Assembly (NCBI GenBank): GCA_902796035.1
Contig: CADBNR010000035.1
Location: 1-38,414 of the forward strand
From: an uncultured Bacteroidales bacterium
GTDB taxonomy: Bacteria > Bacteroidota > Bacteroidia > Bacteroidales > Muribaculaceae
DNA length: 38,414 nt
Direction of reading: 5' to 3'
Made by a program: the position numbers and the translations under genes. Position 1 is the stretch's first letter. Every line of letters begins with the position of its first letter. Positions 24,225 through 30,772 of this stretch are shown here, piece by piece. The notes under the pieces were generated by a model. It searched no databases. It saw only the letters and a list, made by a program, of their open reading frames with translations, and was not told where the DNA came from.

Positions 24225-26216
24225 TCAATACAAGTCGAACGCCAGGCCGACCTGCAAGGCGGCGCCGTCGGTCAGCGGGCAGTTCAGGTAATAATATTTC
24301 GGCTTATAGTTTAAAATATTGTCGACCGCCAGATTCAGCGTCACGTAGCGTGTGAAGCGCTGCGATACGTTCAGCTTCCACAGCGTGTAGGCGGGATAGT
24401 TCACCGTCACGGTGCCCTTCGAGATGTCGTAGTAATCACGATACTCCACATTCTTCACTCCCGACAGCACGCGCCCGTTCACCGACACGTTCAGCGCATA
24501 GACCTTGCTGAACTCCTTGCCCCAGTCCAGACGGTATGTCAGCGAGTGCTTGCGCGCCGGGATATATTGGTTCGCCACATTATTGCCGCTCCTGTCCCTG
24601 GCCTGATGCTCGTCGGTGTAGGCATAGCTGACGCGGGCGCCGAAGCCATTGCTCCACTTGCCCTGAAGCGTCACCTCTCCTCCCCACACCGTGAACCGGT
24701 TCAGGTTCACATAGTCTAAGTACAGTTCCGTCGGATCGTCGGGCCTGTAATAAGGCACTCCTGTGGTTATCTTGTTGCGGATGTTGTTATAATAACCGGA
24801 CACCGTCACATTGTAGTTGCCGTGAGTGTAATCTGCCGACAATGTCACGTTATGGCCGGTCTCTGACTTCAGGTTGGGATTGCCGCTCACTATCCAGATG
24901 CCGGCCATGTCGAAGCTGTAATATTTCTCCTTCAGAGTGGGGGCGCGGAATCCCATACCGTATCCCAGACGGATGTTTATATCGTTATGCGGACGGTAAC
25001 GCGCCGATACTTTAGGAGTGACGCGCGACATGGCGCCGTCGGACACATAATCGTAGCGGACGGCTCCCACCACTTCCCAGCGCGGGTCGATGATCCAGTC
25101 ATACTGCAGGAAGGCGTCGGCCCATGTCTCGTGTCTCCGGCGGTCGTCCAGCTTCGTGTTGAACTTGAAGTTGTACAGAACATCGGCGCCTGCCGTGAAT
25201 ATGTCCTCATTGCCGAAGGTATGGTTATACAGAGCGCGCACCGTGTTCTGCACGTTGCTGTAGCTGCGCACGTCGCGATTGCTGCGGCGGTAATAATCCG
25301 ACTTGTCGTACTGGTCGAACGAGTATGCCACCTCCAGTCGGTCGTTTTCCGTTATGCCCCACTCGCCGCGCAGTCCGGCGGTGAAGTCGCGGTAACGCTC
25401 CGGAGCGTCGGCCTCGCGCGTAAGCTGGCGGAAATAATATCCGGCACGGCCTGACAGTTTAATATTGTCGATGGGCTGGTACGTGATGCGCTCCTGCACG
25501 TTCCAGACGCGACTGCCGTAGACGGTGCCTATGACACGCGTCACAGGGTCCGGAGCGCTCTTTACATTATAATTGTCTATGTCATAGAAACTTCCGGTCA
25601 GCACGTTGCTGACCTTGCTGCCCCGGGCCGTGACCGACAGATTGTAGCGTTGCTCGTTATGCTTCGACCATCGGGCGTCGCCGTTGACGCGCCAGGGCTT
25701 CGCGGCCTTGCGGGTGATGATGTTGATGACGCCTCCTCCGGCATTGCTGCCGTACAGGGCCGACGAGGCTCCCTTCACAATCTCGATGTGGTCCACGTTG
25801 GCCATGTCCAGACGCGAGAAGTCCACGTCGTCCATGGTCTCGCCGGCAAGCCGCTCGCCGTCCACCAGAAAGAGGACGCTCTGTCCTCCCTGGCCGTTGA
25901 AGTTGAGGTGCGTCTGCTGGTTCATGGCGTAGCTGAACTCCACGCCGGGCATCTCGGCCTGGAGCAGGTCGCGTATGTCGGTGGCGTCGGAGCGCTCGAT
26001 GTCGCGGCGAGTTATCAGGCGAGTCTGCACCGGAGTGTCTTTCAGCAGCTTGGGCACGCGGACGCCGGTCACCACGATCTCGTCGAGGTCGAAATTGCGG
26101 ACACCGGCGGTATCGGCAGTCTCCGACGCCCGAGCCGCGGGCTCGAGCCACAGTCCGGCCAAGCACAACAACACGGGCGCAAGCCGGCGCGCAAAGGCGG
26201 AATGGCGCGGTGTCAT
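24225..26216 (-). CDS. TonB-dependent outer-membrane receptor (HmuR-like)
   Basis: ATG at 26216 is chosen because it overlaps the HmuY-like stop by four bases (ATGA) and begins a signal peptide (MTPRHSAFARRLAPVLLCLA ... PAARA). The open frame further upstream runs through that gene and is not coding. The 663-residue protein has a TonB-box-like region (FDLDEIVVTG), a plug (DLLQAEMPGVEFSY ... GGQSVLFLVDGERLAG ... SSALYGSNAGGGVINIITR) and a 22-strand-type barrel. It carries the heme-receptor-like FRAPTLKEKYY and GNPNLKSETG blocks. Such receptors import heme, B12 or siderophores. Pairing with an HmuY-like lipoprotein favours heme. No SusC signature is present. Confidence 0.85.
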   Translation of the reverse strand: MTPRHSAFARRLAPVLLCLAGLWLEPAARASETADTAGVRNFDLDEIVVTGVRVPKLLKDTPVQTRLITRRDIERSDATDIRDLLQAEMPGVEFSYAMNQQTHLNFNGQGGQSVLFLVDGERLAGETMDDVDFSRLDMANVDHIEIVKGASSALYGSNAGGGVINIITRKAAKPWRVNGDARWSKHNEQRYNLSVTARGSKVSNVLTGSFYDIDNYNVKSAPDPVTRVIGTVYGSRVWNVQERITYQPIDNIKLSGRAGYYFRQLTREADAPERYRDFTAGLRGEWGITENDRLEVAYSFDQYDKSDYYRRSNRDVRSYSNVQNTVRALYNHTFGNEDIFTAGADVLYNFKFNTKLDDRRRHETWADAFLQYDWIIDPRWEVVGAVRYDYVSDGAMSRVTPKVSARYRPHNDINIRLGYGMGFRAPTLKEKYYSFDMAGIWIVSGNPNLKSETGHNVTLSADYTHGNYNVTVSGYYNNIRNKITTGVPYYRPDDPTELYLDYVNLNRFTVWGGEVTLQGKWSNGFGARVSYAYTDEHQARDRSGNNVANQYIPARKHSLTYRLDWGKEFSKVYALNVSVNGRVLSGVKNVEYRDYYDISKGTVTVNYPAYTLWKLNVSQRFTRYVTLNLAVDNILNYKPKYYYLNCPLTDGAALQVGLAFDLY

Positions 26217-26992
26217 AGCGGGTAACGGTATTTGATGGTCAGACAGCATTTCACGCCTTCGGAGCTGACATAGTCCTGGAGCTGTATGGCTGCATACGTG
26301 CCGTCGGGCAGACGCAACACGAACACTTCGGGATTCATGGTGAAGGCAGGCGGCATCGGTGGGATGTCCACACGCAGCCATGACGACAGCACGGGATTCA
26401 CCTCCATGCTCTGATTGCCTATCAGGCCGGACAGCATCCGGTCGCGTATCACCCACACGTCGCGCTCGTTCCATTCGTCGGCACGATACGTCAGACCGTC
26501 AAGGTATTCCGGATTGTCCGGAATCTCGTCGATATCGGTTAGTCCTGTGGCAGCGGCTTCACATCCGTTGGTCCTCACGTTGTTGCGGTGCACGGCTATG
26601 GTCCAGGAATCCGGTTCGGGCTGGAGCGCAGTGGGGTAGAAATCGCGGAACTCGTTTACCGATATTCCTGCGCCGAACACATCATACCAGTATGTATATA
26701 TACCGTTGCGGTCACCGGGATCGGGGTCTATCAGCGGCTCGGTCGGTATGTCGAAGATGCGCCAGGCCAGGGATGTGTTGTAGGTAGAGTCAGCGGCCAC
26801 GGAATCGGCCAATTGATGCAGATCCAGATAGTGCCACTGCGTCCAGTCGGAGGCGTCCACATACAGGGTGCCGTTCACCGTCACCTCTCCGCGGTTGTCC
26901 GGCTCGTCGTATATGCCGCCGAACACACCCTCGCATCCGGTCAGCACCGCAGCCATCGCCAAGCCTGTCAATATCCCGTTGACCTTCAACAT
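26213..26992 (-). CDS. HmuY-family lipoprotein
   Basis: This 259-residue protein has a lipoprotein signal (MLKVNGILTGLAMAAVLTGC, Cys20). The body fits the HmuY family: WHYLDL near the start, then SLAWRIFDIPTE, WTIAVHRNNVRTNGCEAAAT, and a late beta region ending VSSEGVKCCLTIKYRYPL. HmuY proteins sit on the cell surface, bind heme and hand it to the TonB receptor HmuR; P. gingivalis hmuY-hmuR is the model. The receptor gene follows with a four-base overlap, the expected order. The heme-ligating residues vary among homologues and cannot be fixed here. It starts 13 bases after the calycin-like gene, within the same operon. Confidence 0.75.
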   Translation of the reverse strand: MLKVNGILTGLAMAAVLTGCEGVFGGIYDEPDNRGEVTVNGTLYVDASDWTQWHYLDLHQLADSVAADSTYNTSLAWRIFDIPTEPLIDPDPGDRNGIYTYWYDVFGAGISVNEFRDFYPTALQPEPDSWTIAVHRNNVRTNGCEAAATGLTDIDEIPDNPEYLDGLTYRADEWNERDVWVIRDRMLSGLIGNQSMEVNPVLSSWLRVDIPPMPPAFTMNPEVFVLRLPDGTYAAIQLQDYVSSEGVKCCLTIKYRYPL

Positions 26993-27005
26993 ACCTCGTC
27001 ACTTA

Positions 27006-27578
27006 TCACTTCTTACCCGTAAAGGTCTGCGTGAGCGGGAAAGGCATACGGCCGAGTTTGAAGGGGTTGGTCACCTTGATGCCGTCGGCGGTCTTCTCGA
27101 TGGTGATCTCGCTGGTCTCGCCCAACACATAGTCCTGGTTCATCGAGGTTCCGTTGCTGCAGAACTGAGTCAGTCCCAGACTGCTGTAATCCAGATAGTA
27201 GGCATTCTTCTCGGCCACGTAGGGTATGTTGGGTATCGTGAGTGTTCCGAGAGTCAGGTCGCCCATTAAGGTGCCTGTAAGCTGATACTGCGGCCATGTG
27301 AAGTTGATGGTGCCGTCGGCGTTCTCCGCGATGGTGCAGGTGATGCTTTCGGCAGTATAGGGATCGAAACTTCCTACCTGCACTACATTGTTACCGGTAT
27401 ATTCGCCGGTCATGGATGTAGGTTCTTCGGTGCCGAAGCTGAGCTGCTTGATGTCGTCCACTGGGATAGTCTTTGTGGTGCCGTCGTTCATGTCTATTAT
27501 CAGCAGCTCGGGATTCTGGGCTGTGGCAGTGATGGTTGCTATCGCGAAGGCCGCGAGGGCCATGATATTCCTTTTCAT
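27006..27578 (-). CDS. Secreted calycin-like beta-barrel protein
   Basis: ATG at 27578 is chosen because it overlaps the stop of the preceding gene by four bases and starts a clear signal peptide (MKRNIMALAAFAIATITATA). The mature roughly 170-residue protein has a short strand (LLIIDMNDGTTKTIPVDDIK) typical of Bacteroidales surface proteins. It is followed by a beta-rich domain (MTGEYTGNNVVQV ... GTINFTWPQYQLTGTLMGDL ... EITIEKTADGIKVTN ... PLTQTFTGKK) resembling the bacteroidal calycin-like family, which often neighbours HmuY genes. Calycins bind small hydrophobic ligands such as tetrapyrroles, fitting a heme role, but the ligand is not shown by sequence. The frame upstream to 27716 is read-through only. 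Confidence 0.65.
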   Translation of the reverse strand: MKRNIMALAAFAIATITATAQNPELLIIDMNDGTTKTIPVDDIKQLSFGTEEPTSMTGEYTGNNVVQVGSFDPYTAESITCTIAENADGTINFTWPQYQLTGTLMGDLTLGTLTIPNIPYVAEKNAYYLDYSSLGLTQFCSNGTSMNQDYVLGETSEITIEKTADGIKVTNPFKLGRMPFPLTQTFTGKK

Positions 27579-28015
27579 TTGATTATCTTGATTGTTGTGT
27601 TGTTTGCCTTGATTATATATATTCCATTGGAGAGAGAGAGAGTCGACACCCGGTCGCGCCCGGTCAGCACGAGGCGTCCGTTCATGTCGTAGACTGCGAT
27701 GTCGCTGCCGTCGCAACGGAATTCGGTGCCGTCGTAATAATAATTCTCGGCAAATCTGCCGGCTACCGAGAGGCTGCCGTTATCGACGAACGTTATGTTG
27801 CGCACATCGGCTCGGGGATATGTCACTTCCGCGCCCGGAGCGGTTATCTTCATGTCGGTGGCGCCGAAAGTCACCACCGGCTTCTCAGTCAGAGTGAACG
27901 TCCGGATATTGCCGTCGTTGAGAGTCACTTTCAGCGACAGCTCCTCGGCCATTGCCGTCGAGGCTCCGGCCATCAACGCCGACATCAACAATAGGGTTAA
28001 TTTTTTCATTATCAT
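27575..28015 (-). CDS. Small secreted protein with T9SS-like tail
   Basis: This protein of 146 residues (or 144 from the second ATG at 28009) has a signal peptide (MKKLTLLLMSALMAGASTAMA). The body contains LKVTLNDGNIRTFTLTEKPV followed by VTYPRADVRNITF, the short beta module often found in Bacteroidales surface proteins. The C-terminus SDIAVYDMNGRLVLTGR...LSNGIYIIKANNTTIKIIK is a typical type IX sorting tail. A similar strand (DMNDGTTKTIPVDDIKQLSF) opens the next gene's product, so the two may be related or act together. It is directly downstream of a good promoter (28037-28068) and appears to lead the calycin/HmuY/receptor operon. No known function. Confidence 0.7.
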   Translation of the reverse strand: MIMKKLTLLLMSALMAGASTAMAEELSLKVTLNDGNIRTFTLTEKPVVTFGATDMKITAPGAEVTYPRADVRNITFVDNGSLSVAGRFAENYYYDGTEFRCDGSDIAVYDMNGRLVLTGRDRVSTLSLSNGIYIIKANNTTIKIIK

Positions 28016-28036
28016 GTTTTATTCTGATTTCGACTG

Positions 28037-28068
28037 CAAAATTACTATATAATCCGGACGTCTGCAAT
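28037..28068 (-). promoter_or_regulatory. Promoter of the putative heme-uptake operon
   Basis: On the minus strand ATTG (28065-28068) lies 20 bases before TAATTTTG (28037-28044), an exact TAnnTTTG -7 box and the same octamer as in the susC promoter. The first start codon (28015) is about 21 bases downstream of the box, giving a short leader. It sits inside the 69-base gap after the thioredoxin-like gene. Confidence 0.6.
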
Positions 28069-28084
28069 ACTCAAAAAGTGTTAA

Positions 28085-28582
28085 TTATAGGTCGTCGGGA
28101 TCAAATGGGGTCGTGTCGTCGTAGACAGCTTCAATCACCGAATCCTGATTAGTAATGTACACGCGCGGTATCGACACTGTGGCGAACAGATTGTAGACCG
28201 CGCGGTCGGACTGCGGCGAGTATGGCAGAGTCAGACCGTTTTCGCTCCAATATGCCGCGATTTCCTCCTTTTCTTCCTCGCGCGCGATACATACCACCTT
28301 ATATCCGGGGTCATCCTTGACACGGTCGTATGCCTGCTGTATCAAGGGGAGCTCGCGGCGGCAATCAGGGCACTCGGTGTTGAAGAACACTATCATGCCA
28401 CGTTTGCCCTGCAGTTCGCTGCTGCGAAACGTGCTGTCGTCGCTCATTGTCACGCTGAACACCGGCACCGGGTCGCCTACGGCAAGGCCCCGCTCTTCGG
28501 GCATATCCTCCTTGATGCAGGCTGACAGAAACGCCCACATCACGGCCGCGACGGTCATTATGATCAATCCTCTTGATTTCAC
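28085..28582 (-). CDS. TlpA-like membrane-anchored thioredoxin lipoprotein
   Basis: The protein has a thioredoxin fold with the redox motif CPDC in VFFNTECPDCRRELPLIQQAY, preceded by the TlpA/AhpC-type entry GLAVGDPVPVFSVTMSDDST. A GTG start at 28582 is favoured. It gives the lipoprotein signal MKSRGLIIMTVAAVMWAFLSAC with a basic N-terminus and lipobox LSAC, and a TAACTTTG box lies only five bases upstream. ATGs at 28624 and 28612 lie on the far side of that box; ATG 28558 is also possible but would lack the basic residues. TlpA proteins reduce disulfides in the periplasm, for example in heme or cytochrome handling. It precedes the HmuY cluster. About 165 residues, normal for the family. Confidence 0.75.
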   Translation of the reverse strand: MKSRGLIIMTVAAVMWAFLSACIKEDMPEERGLAVGDPVPVFSVTMSDDSTFRSSELQGKRGMIVFFNTECPDCRRELPLIQQAYDRVKDDPGYKVVCIAREEEKEEIAAYWSENGLTLPYSPQSDRAVYNLFATVSIPRVYITNQDSVIEAVYDDTTPFDPDDL

Positions 28583-28587
28583 CGCCA

Positions 28588-28619
28588 CAAAGTTAACGAT
28601 TCTTCCCGACATAATAAAA
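28588..28619 (-). promoter_or_regulatory. Putative promoter giving a leaderless thioredoxin mRNA
   Basis: TAACTTTG (28588-28595, minus strand) is an exact -7 consensus. A poor -33 match (TTTT, 28616-28619) lies 20 bases upstream. Only five bases separate the box from the GTG at 28582, so the transcript would begin at or next to the start codon. The identical octamer is used with a four-base gap at 35054-35081. Confidence 0.45.
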
Positions 28620-28689
28620 TTCATTGAGTGACACCACCCTCTAAAGCGTATATTGACAGGTATATGGTATGGTCGGGGTTCGTTTTAAA

Positions 28690-28731
28690 CGATTATTGCA
28701 CGATTTTGAATGATTATTGCACAGGTTTGAA
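28690..28731. repeat. 21-bp tandem direct repeat, candidate operator
   Basis: Two adjacent 21-base units (28690-28710 and 28711-28731) share GATTATTGCAC and TTTGAA, with about four differences. The period equals two helical turns, so a dimeric activator could bind both units on one face. They lie in the 292-base gap between the thioredoxin gene (-) and the 68-codon ORF (+); either could be the target. Confidence 0.6.
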
Positions 28732-28768
28732 AGATCAATACTTAAGGGCACCACTTAAGGAAACCACT

Positions 28769-28848
28769 GACACACAAAATACACCTCAGGCTGCATCAAC
28801 CTGAGATAACACACAAAACACACCCCCGGAATACATTAACCCGGAGAA
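28769..28848. repeat. Imperfect 39-40-base tandem duplication with internal dyads
   Basis: Two copies begin ACACACAAAA and each contains a short dyad: CTCAGG/CCTGAG in the first (28786-28805), CCGG/CCGG in the second. The dyad sequence differs while pairing is kept, which hints at RNA structure. It lies just before the ORF at 28875. Just upstream, CTTAAG is repeated at 28741 and about 28754. Confidence 0.5.
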
Positions 28849-28874
28849 AGAACACACTCGATCACTTTAAGATT

Positions 28875-29081
28875 ATGATCACCTATACATTACGAAACGC
28901 CTTGCGTAAGGGGCGGTTCGCCCTTAACCTTAAAAAGAGGCTTCTGGCTGCCGGCGTCGTCCACACCGCCTCGCATCAGGCCGACGCCCCGCAGGTATCC
29001 TTCACACTTCCCGCCGGCGTCTATGTCCTGAAGGCCGATGACGGCACCGAGCGCAAAACCGCCAAACTGATCATCCGCTGA
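28875..29081 (+). CDS. 68-residue ORF carrying only a T9SS-like tail
   Basis: The ORF starts MITYTLRNALRKGRFALNLK, is basic, and ends VSFTLPAGVYVLKADDGTER-KTAKLIIR. That end matches the C-terminal part of the sorting tails on the large secreted proteins in this window (PAGVYV...K-x-I-x-R). There is no signal peptide and no room for a passenger domain. It is either the 3' remnant of a lost cell-surface gene or a genuine small protein. The repeat-rich DNA on both sides fits rearrangement. If expressed, it is probably cytoplasmic. Confidence 0.45.
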   Translation: MITYTLRNALRKGRFALNLKKRLLAAGVVHTASHQADAPQVSFTLPAGVYVLKADDGTERKTAKLIIR

Positions 29082-29129
29082 TAGGTTCAGACATGAGACC
29101 ACAAATAGGTCAGACAGTATAAAATTTTA

Positions 29130-29252
29130 GACAGGAGAACAGGAGAAACCGGAGTGTCAACACAATAAACCTCCTGTTTCTCCTGTTCTCCTGTCAAAAA
29201 ACCAAATATCCATCCGTAAACCTCCTGTTTCTCCTGTTCTCCTGTCAAAAAA
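29130..29252. repeat. AGGAG-rich inverted and direct repeat, copy 1
   Basis: A 25-base arm rich in AGGAG (29130-29154) is complementary, with one mismatch, to 29171-29195, forming a long hairpin with a 16-base loop. The right arm plus flank is repeated exactly as a 36-base direct repeat (29166-29201 and 29217-29252). Within the arms ACAGGAGA recurs with a period near 8-9. The last copy ends seven bases before the DUF1573 ATG. A related copy is at 34151-34267. Confidence 0.8.
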
Positions 29253-29259
29253 ACAAAAT

Positions 29260-29643
29260 ATGAAACGCGCAGTGAAAATATTTATGTCCGTGGTGTCGAT
29301 ACTGCTCCTGTGCGGGGCGACAAAGCCGGAATCGGGCATACTGCACTTGGTGAACGACACCATCGACCTCGGCGACGTGCCGCAGAACAGCGTCGTATCG
29401 GCTCCGTTGCAGGTGACCAACACCGGCTCCGCCCCGTTCGTCATCACGTCAGTGCGCACCAACTGCAGCTGCAGCGTGGGAAGCTATCCGCATGAGGAGA
29501 TAGCCCCCGGCGACACAGCCGAGATAATAATAAAATTCTCGGCCCGGGACAGACGCCCGGGCCGAGTTCACAAGTATATATATATCAGATCCACATCTTC
29601 GGTGCCCCGAAGCGTGGCTTTCCTGAAAGCCAACGTAAAGTAA
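29260..29643 (+). CDS. DUF1573-family secreted protein
   Basis: This 127-residue protein has a signal peptide (MKRAVKIFMSVVSILLLCGA). The DUF1573 (ASH-like Ig fold) signature is clear: IDLGDVPQNSVVSAPLQVTN, TGSAPFVITSVRTNCSCSVG, and EIAPGDTAEIIIKFSARDRR followed by PGRVHKYIYIRST. The CxC in NCSCS corresponds to the usual CGC motif. Such proteins are exported in Bacteroidetes and of unknown function. It is a single domain, shorter than many relatives. It stands alone on the plus strand, convergent with the AEC carrier and preceded by the AGGAG repeat with no obvious promoter. An 11-bp perfect stem lies inside the coding sequence at 29538-29566. Confidence 0.8.
   Translation: MKRAVKIFMSVVSILLLCGATKPESGILHLVNDTIDLGDVPQNSVVSAPLQVTNTGSAPFVITSVRTNCSCSVGSYPHEEIAPGDTAEIIIKFSARDRRPGRVHKYIYIRSTSSVPRSVAFLKANVK
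29538..29566 (+). other. Strong hairpin inside the DUF1573 coding sequence
   Basis: CTCGGCCCGGG (29538-29548) pairs perfectly with CCCGGGCCGAG (29556-29566) around a 7-base loop. It encodes part of the conserved FSARDRRPGRVHK segment. There is no T-run after it, so it is not a standard terminator. It could slow ribosomes or stabilise the transcript, or reflect codon preference by chance. Confidence 0.5.
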
Positions 29644-29704
29644 GTATAAGGTCAGAGTAATGAGTGATGAAGTAAACTTGTCACTTGTCACTATAACTTC
29701 TTAC

Positions 29705-30754
29705 TTATCCCAGGAAGTGGGCGTAGCAGAACTGCGTGCACCAGATCCAGAAGGGACAGAAACCGATGAAGGTAATGATGGACAATGCCAGCGACGACGT
29801 GGAGGTAGCCACGTATGTGTCGTACTCGTCGGCGATTATGATTCCGGAGAATGCCGGAGGCAGTGCGCCGGCTATCACCATCATGGCGAGGTTGGTCTCG
29901 GTCATCTTGAACAGCAGACCCACTATCAGCAGCAGCGCCGGCATCACGATCATCTTGAGGACACAACCTAAGATACCCTGCCAGTTGATGGTAATCTTGA
30001 ATGCCGAAAGCGTAATACCTGCGGCGAACACGGCCATCGAGGCGTTGGCCCCGTTGATCAGGTCGAACGAAGGGCTGAGCCACTCGGGCCATGGAATTCC
30101 GACTACAACCCAAATCACGGCTAAGATAGGAGCCCATGCCACAGGCTGTTCCAGAGCGTTGATCACGGCCTTCCAGCCGGCATTACGGCGGGGCTTGCCT
30201 GTAGCGGCACCACCGGCTGCGCCGGCCGTCGCTGCCACGGTGCCGCCGTTGGCCACGGTCTTCTGCGCGGCTTCCTTGTCAAGCGCGTTGTTAAGCAGCG
30301 ACAGTCCGACAGGAATACCCACGGCGTTGACCACGATACCCACGATGGCCACTACCAGTGCCACACCCACGGTGTGTCCGAAGATCGGCTCCAGGACGGC
30401 GAATCCCAGGAAGCCGATTGTCGGCGAACCGTTCACCAGCGCCATAATGGCGCCGTCGGCGGCGGTGGTGTTCTTGAAGCATTTGGCATAGATGAAGTAC
30501 ACGGCCATGAAGCACGCCATAATCACCACAAGCGATATGACGGTAAGCTTCAGGTCCTCCACCAGCATGTGCCGGTTGGCCTGAACTATCGATACGAACA
30601 GAGCGGCCGGCAATGCGTAGTCAAGCACTACCTTGTTGAAGGCCTTCCCGTTGTCGGCGGTAAAGATTCCCTTCTTGCCCGATATGTATCCTGCAAGCAT
30701 CACCACGATAATCGGGACGATGGCATACAGGATGATATGCATCATGTTACTCAT
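29705..30754 (-). CDS. AEC-family carrier of the oxalate module (YfdV-like)
   Basis: This 349-residue inner-membrane protein has about ten spans in two halves joined by a cytoplasmic loop rich in Ala/Gly (VAATAGAAGGAATGKPRRNA). AEC features include LPAALFVSIVQAN, NGSPTIGFLGFAVLEPIFG and the late GALPPAFSGIIIADEYDT. AEC proteins carry organic anions such as malate, and E. coli YfdV is encoded with the oxalate enzymes YfdU and YfdW. It follows the oxalyl-CoA decarboxylase gene by 18 bases, so the most likely cargo is oxalate, formate or their exchange. That substrate is inferred. The carrier is unrelated to the MFS-type OxlT of Oxalobacter. Confidence 0.82.
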   Translation of the reverse strand: MSNMMHIILYAIVPIIVVMLAGYISGKKGIFTADNGKAFNKVVLDYALPAALFVSIVQANRHMLVEDLKLTVISLVVIMACFMAVYFIYAKCFKNTTAADGAIMALVNGSPTIGFLGFAVLEPIFGHTVGVALVVAIVGIVVNAVGIPVGLSLLNNALDKEAAQKTVANGGTVAATAGAAGGAATGKPRRNAGWKAVINALEQPVAWAPILAVIWVVVGIPWPEWLSPSFDLINGANASMAVFAAGITLSAFKITINWQGILGCVLKMIVMPALLLIVGLLFKMTETNLAMMVIAGALPPAFSGIIIADEYDTYVATSTSSLALSIITFIGFCPFWIWCTQFCYAHFLG

Positions 30755-30772
30755 AACCTTTTGTTTTAATAA

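Noticed and set aside
26217-26474. N-terminal extension of the TonB receptor
   Set aside because: It overlaps the HmuY-like gene in another frame and has Arg/His-rich non-coding composition.
29644-29704. Terminator between DUF1573 and the AEC carrier
   Set aside because: An AGTGA...TCACT pairing exists but is bulged and lacks a T-run, so it is not called as a terminator.
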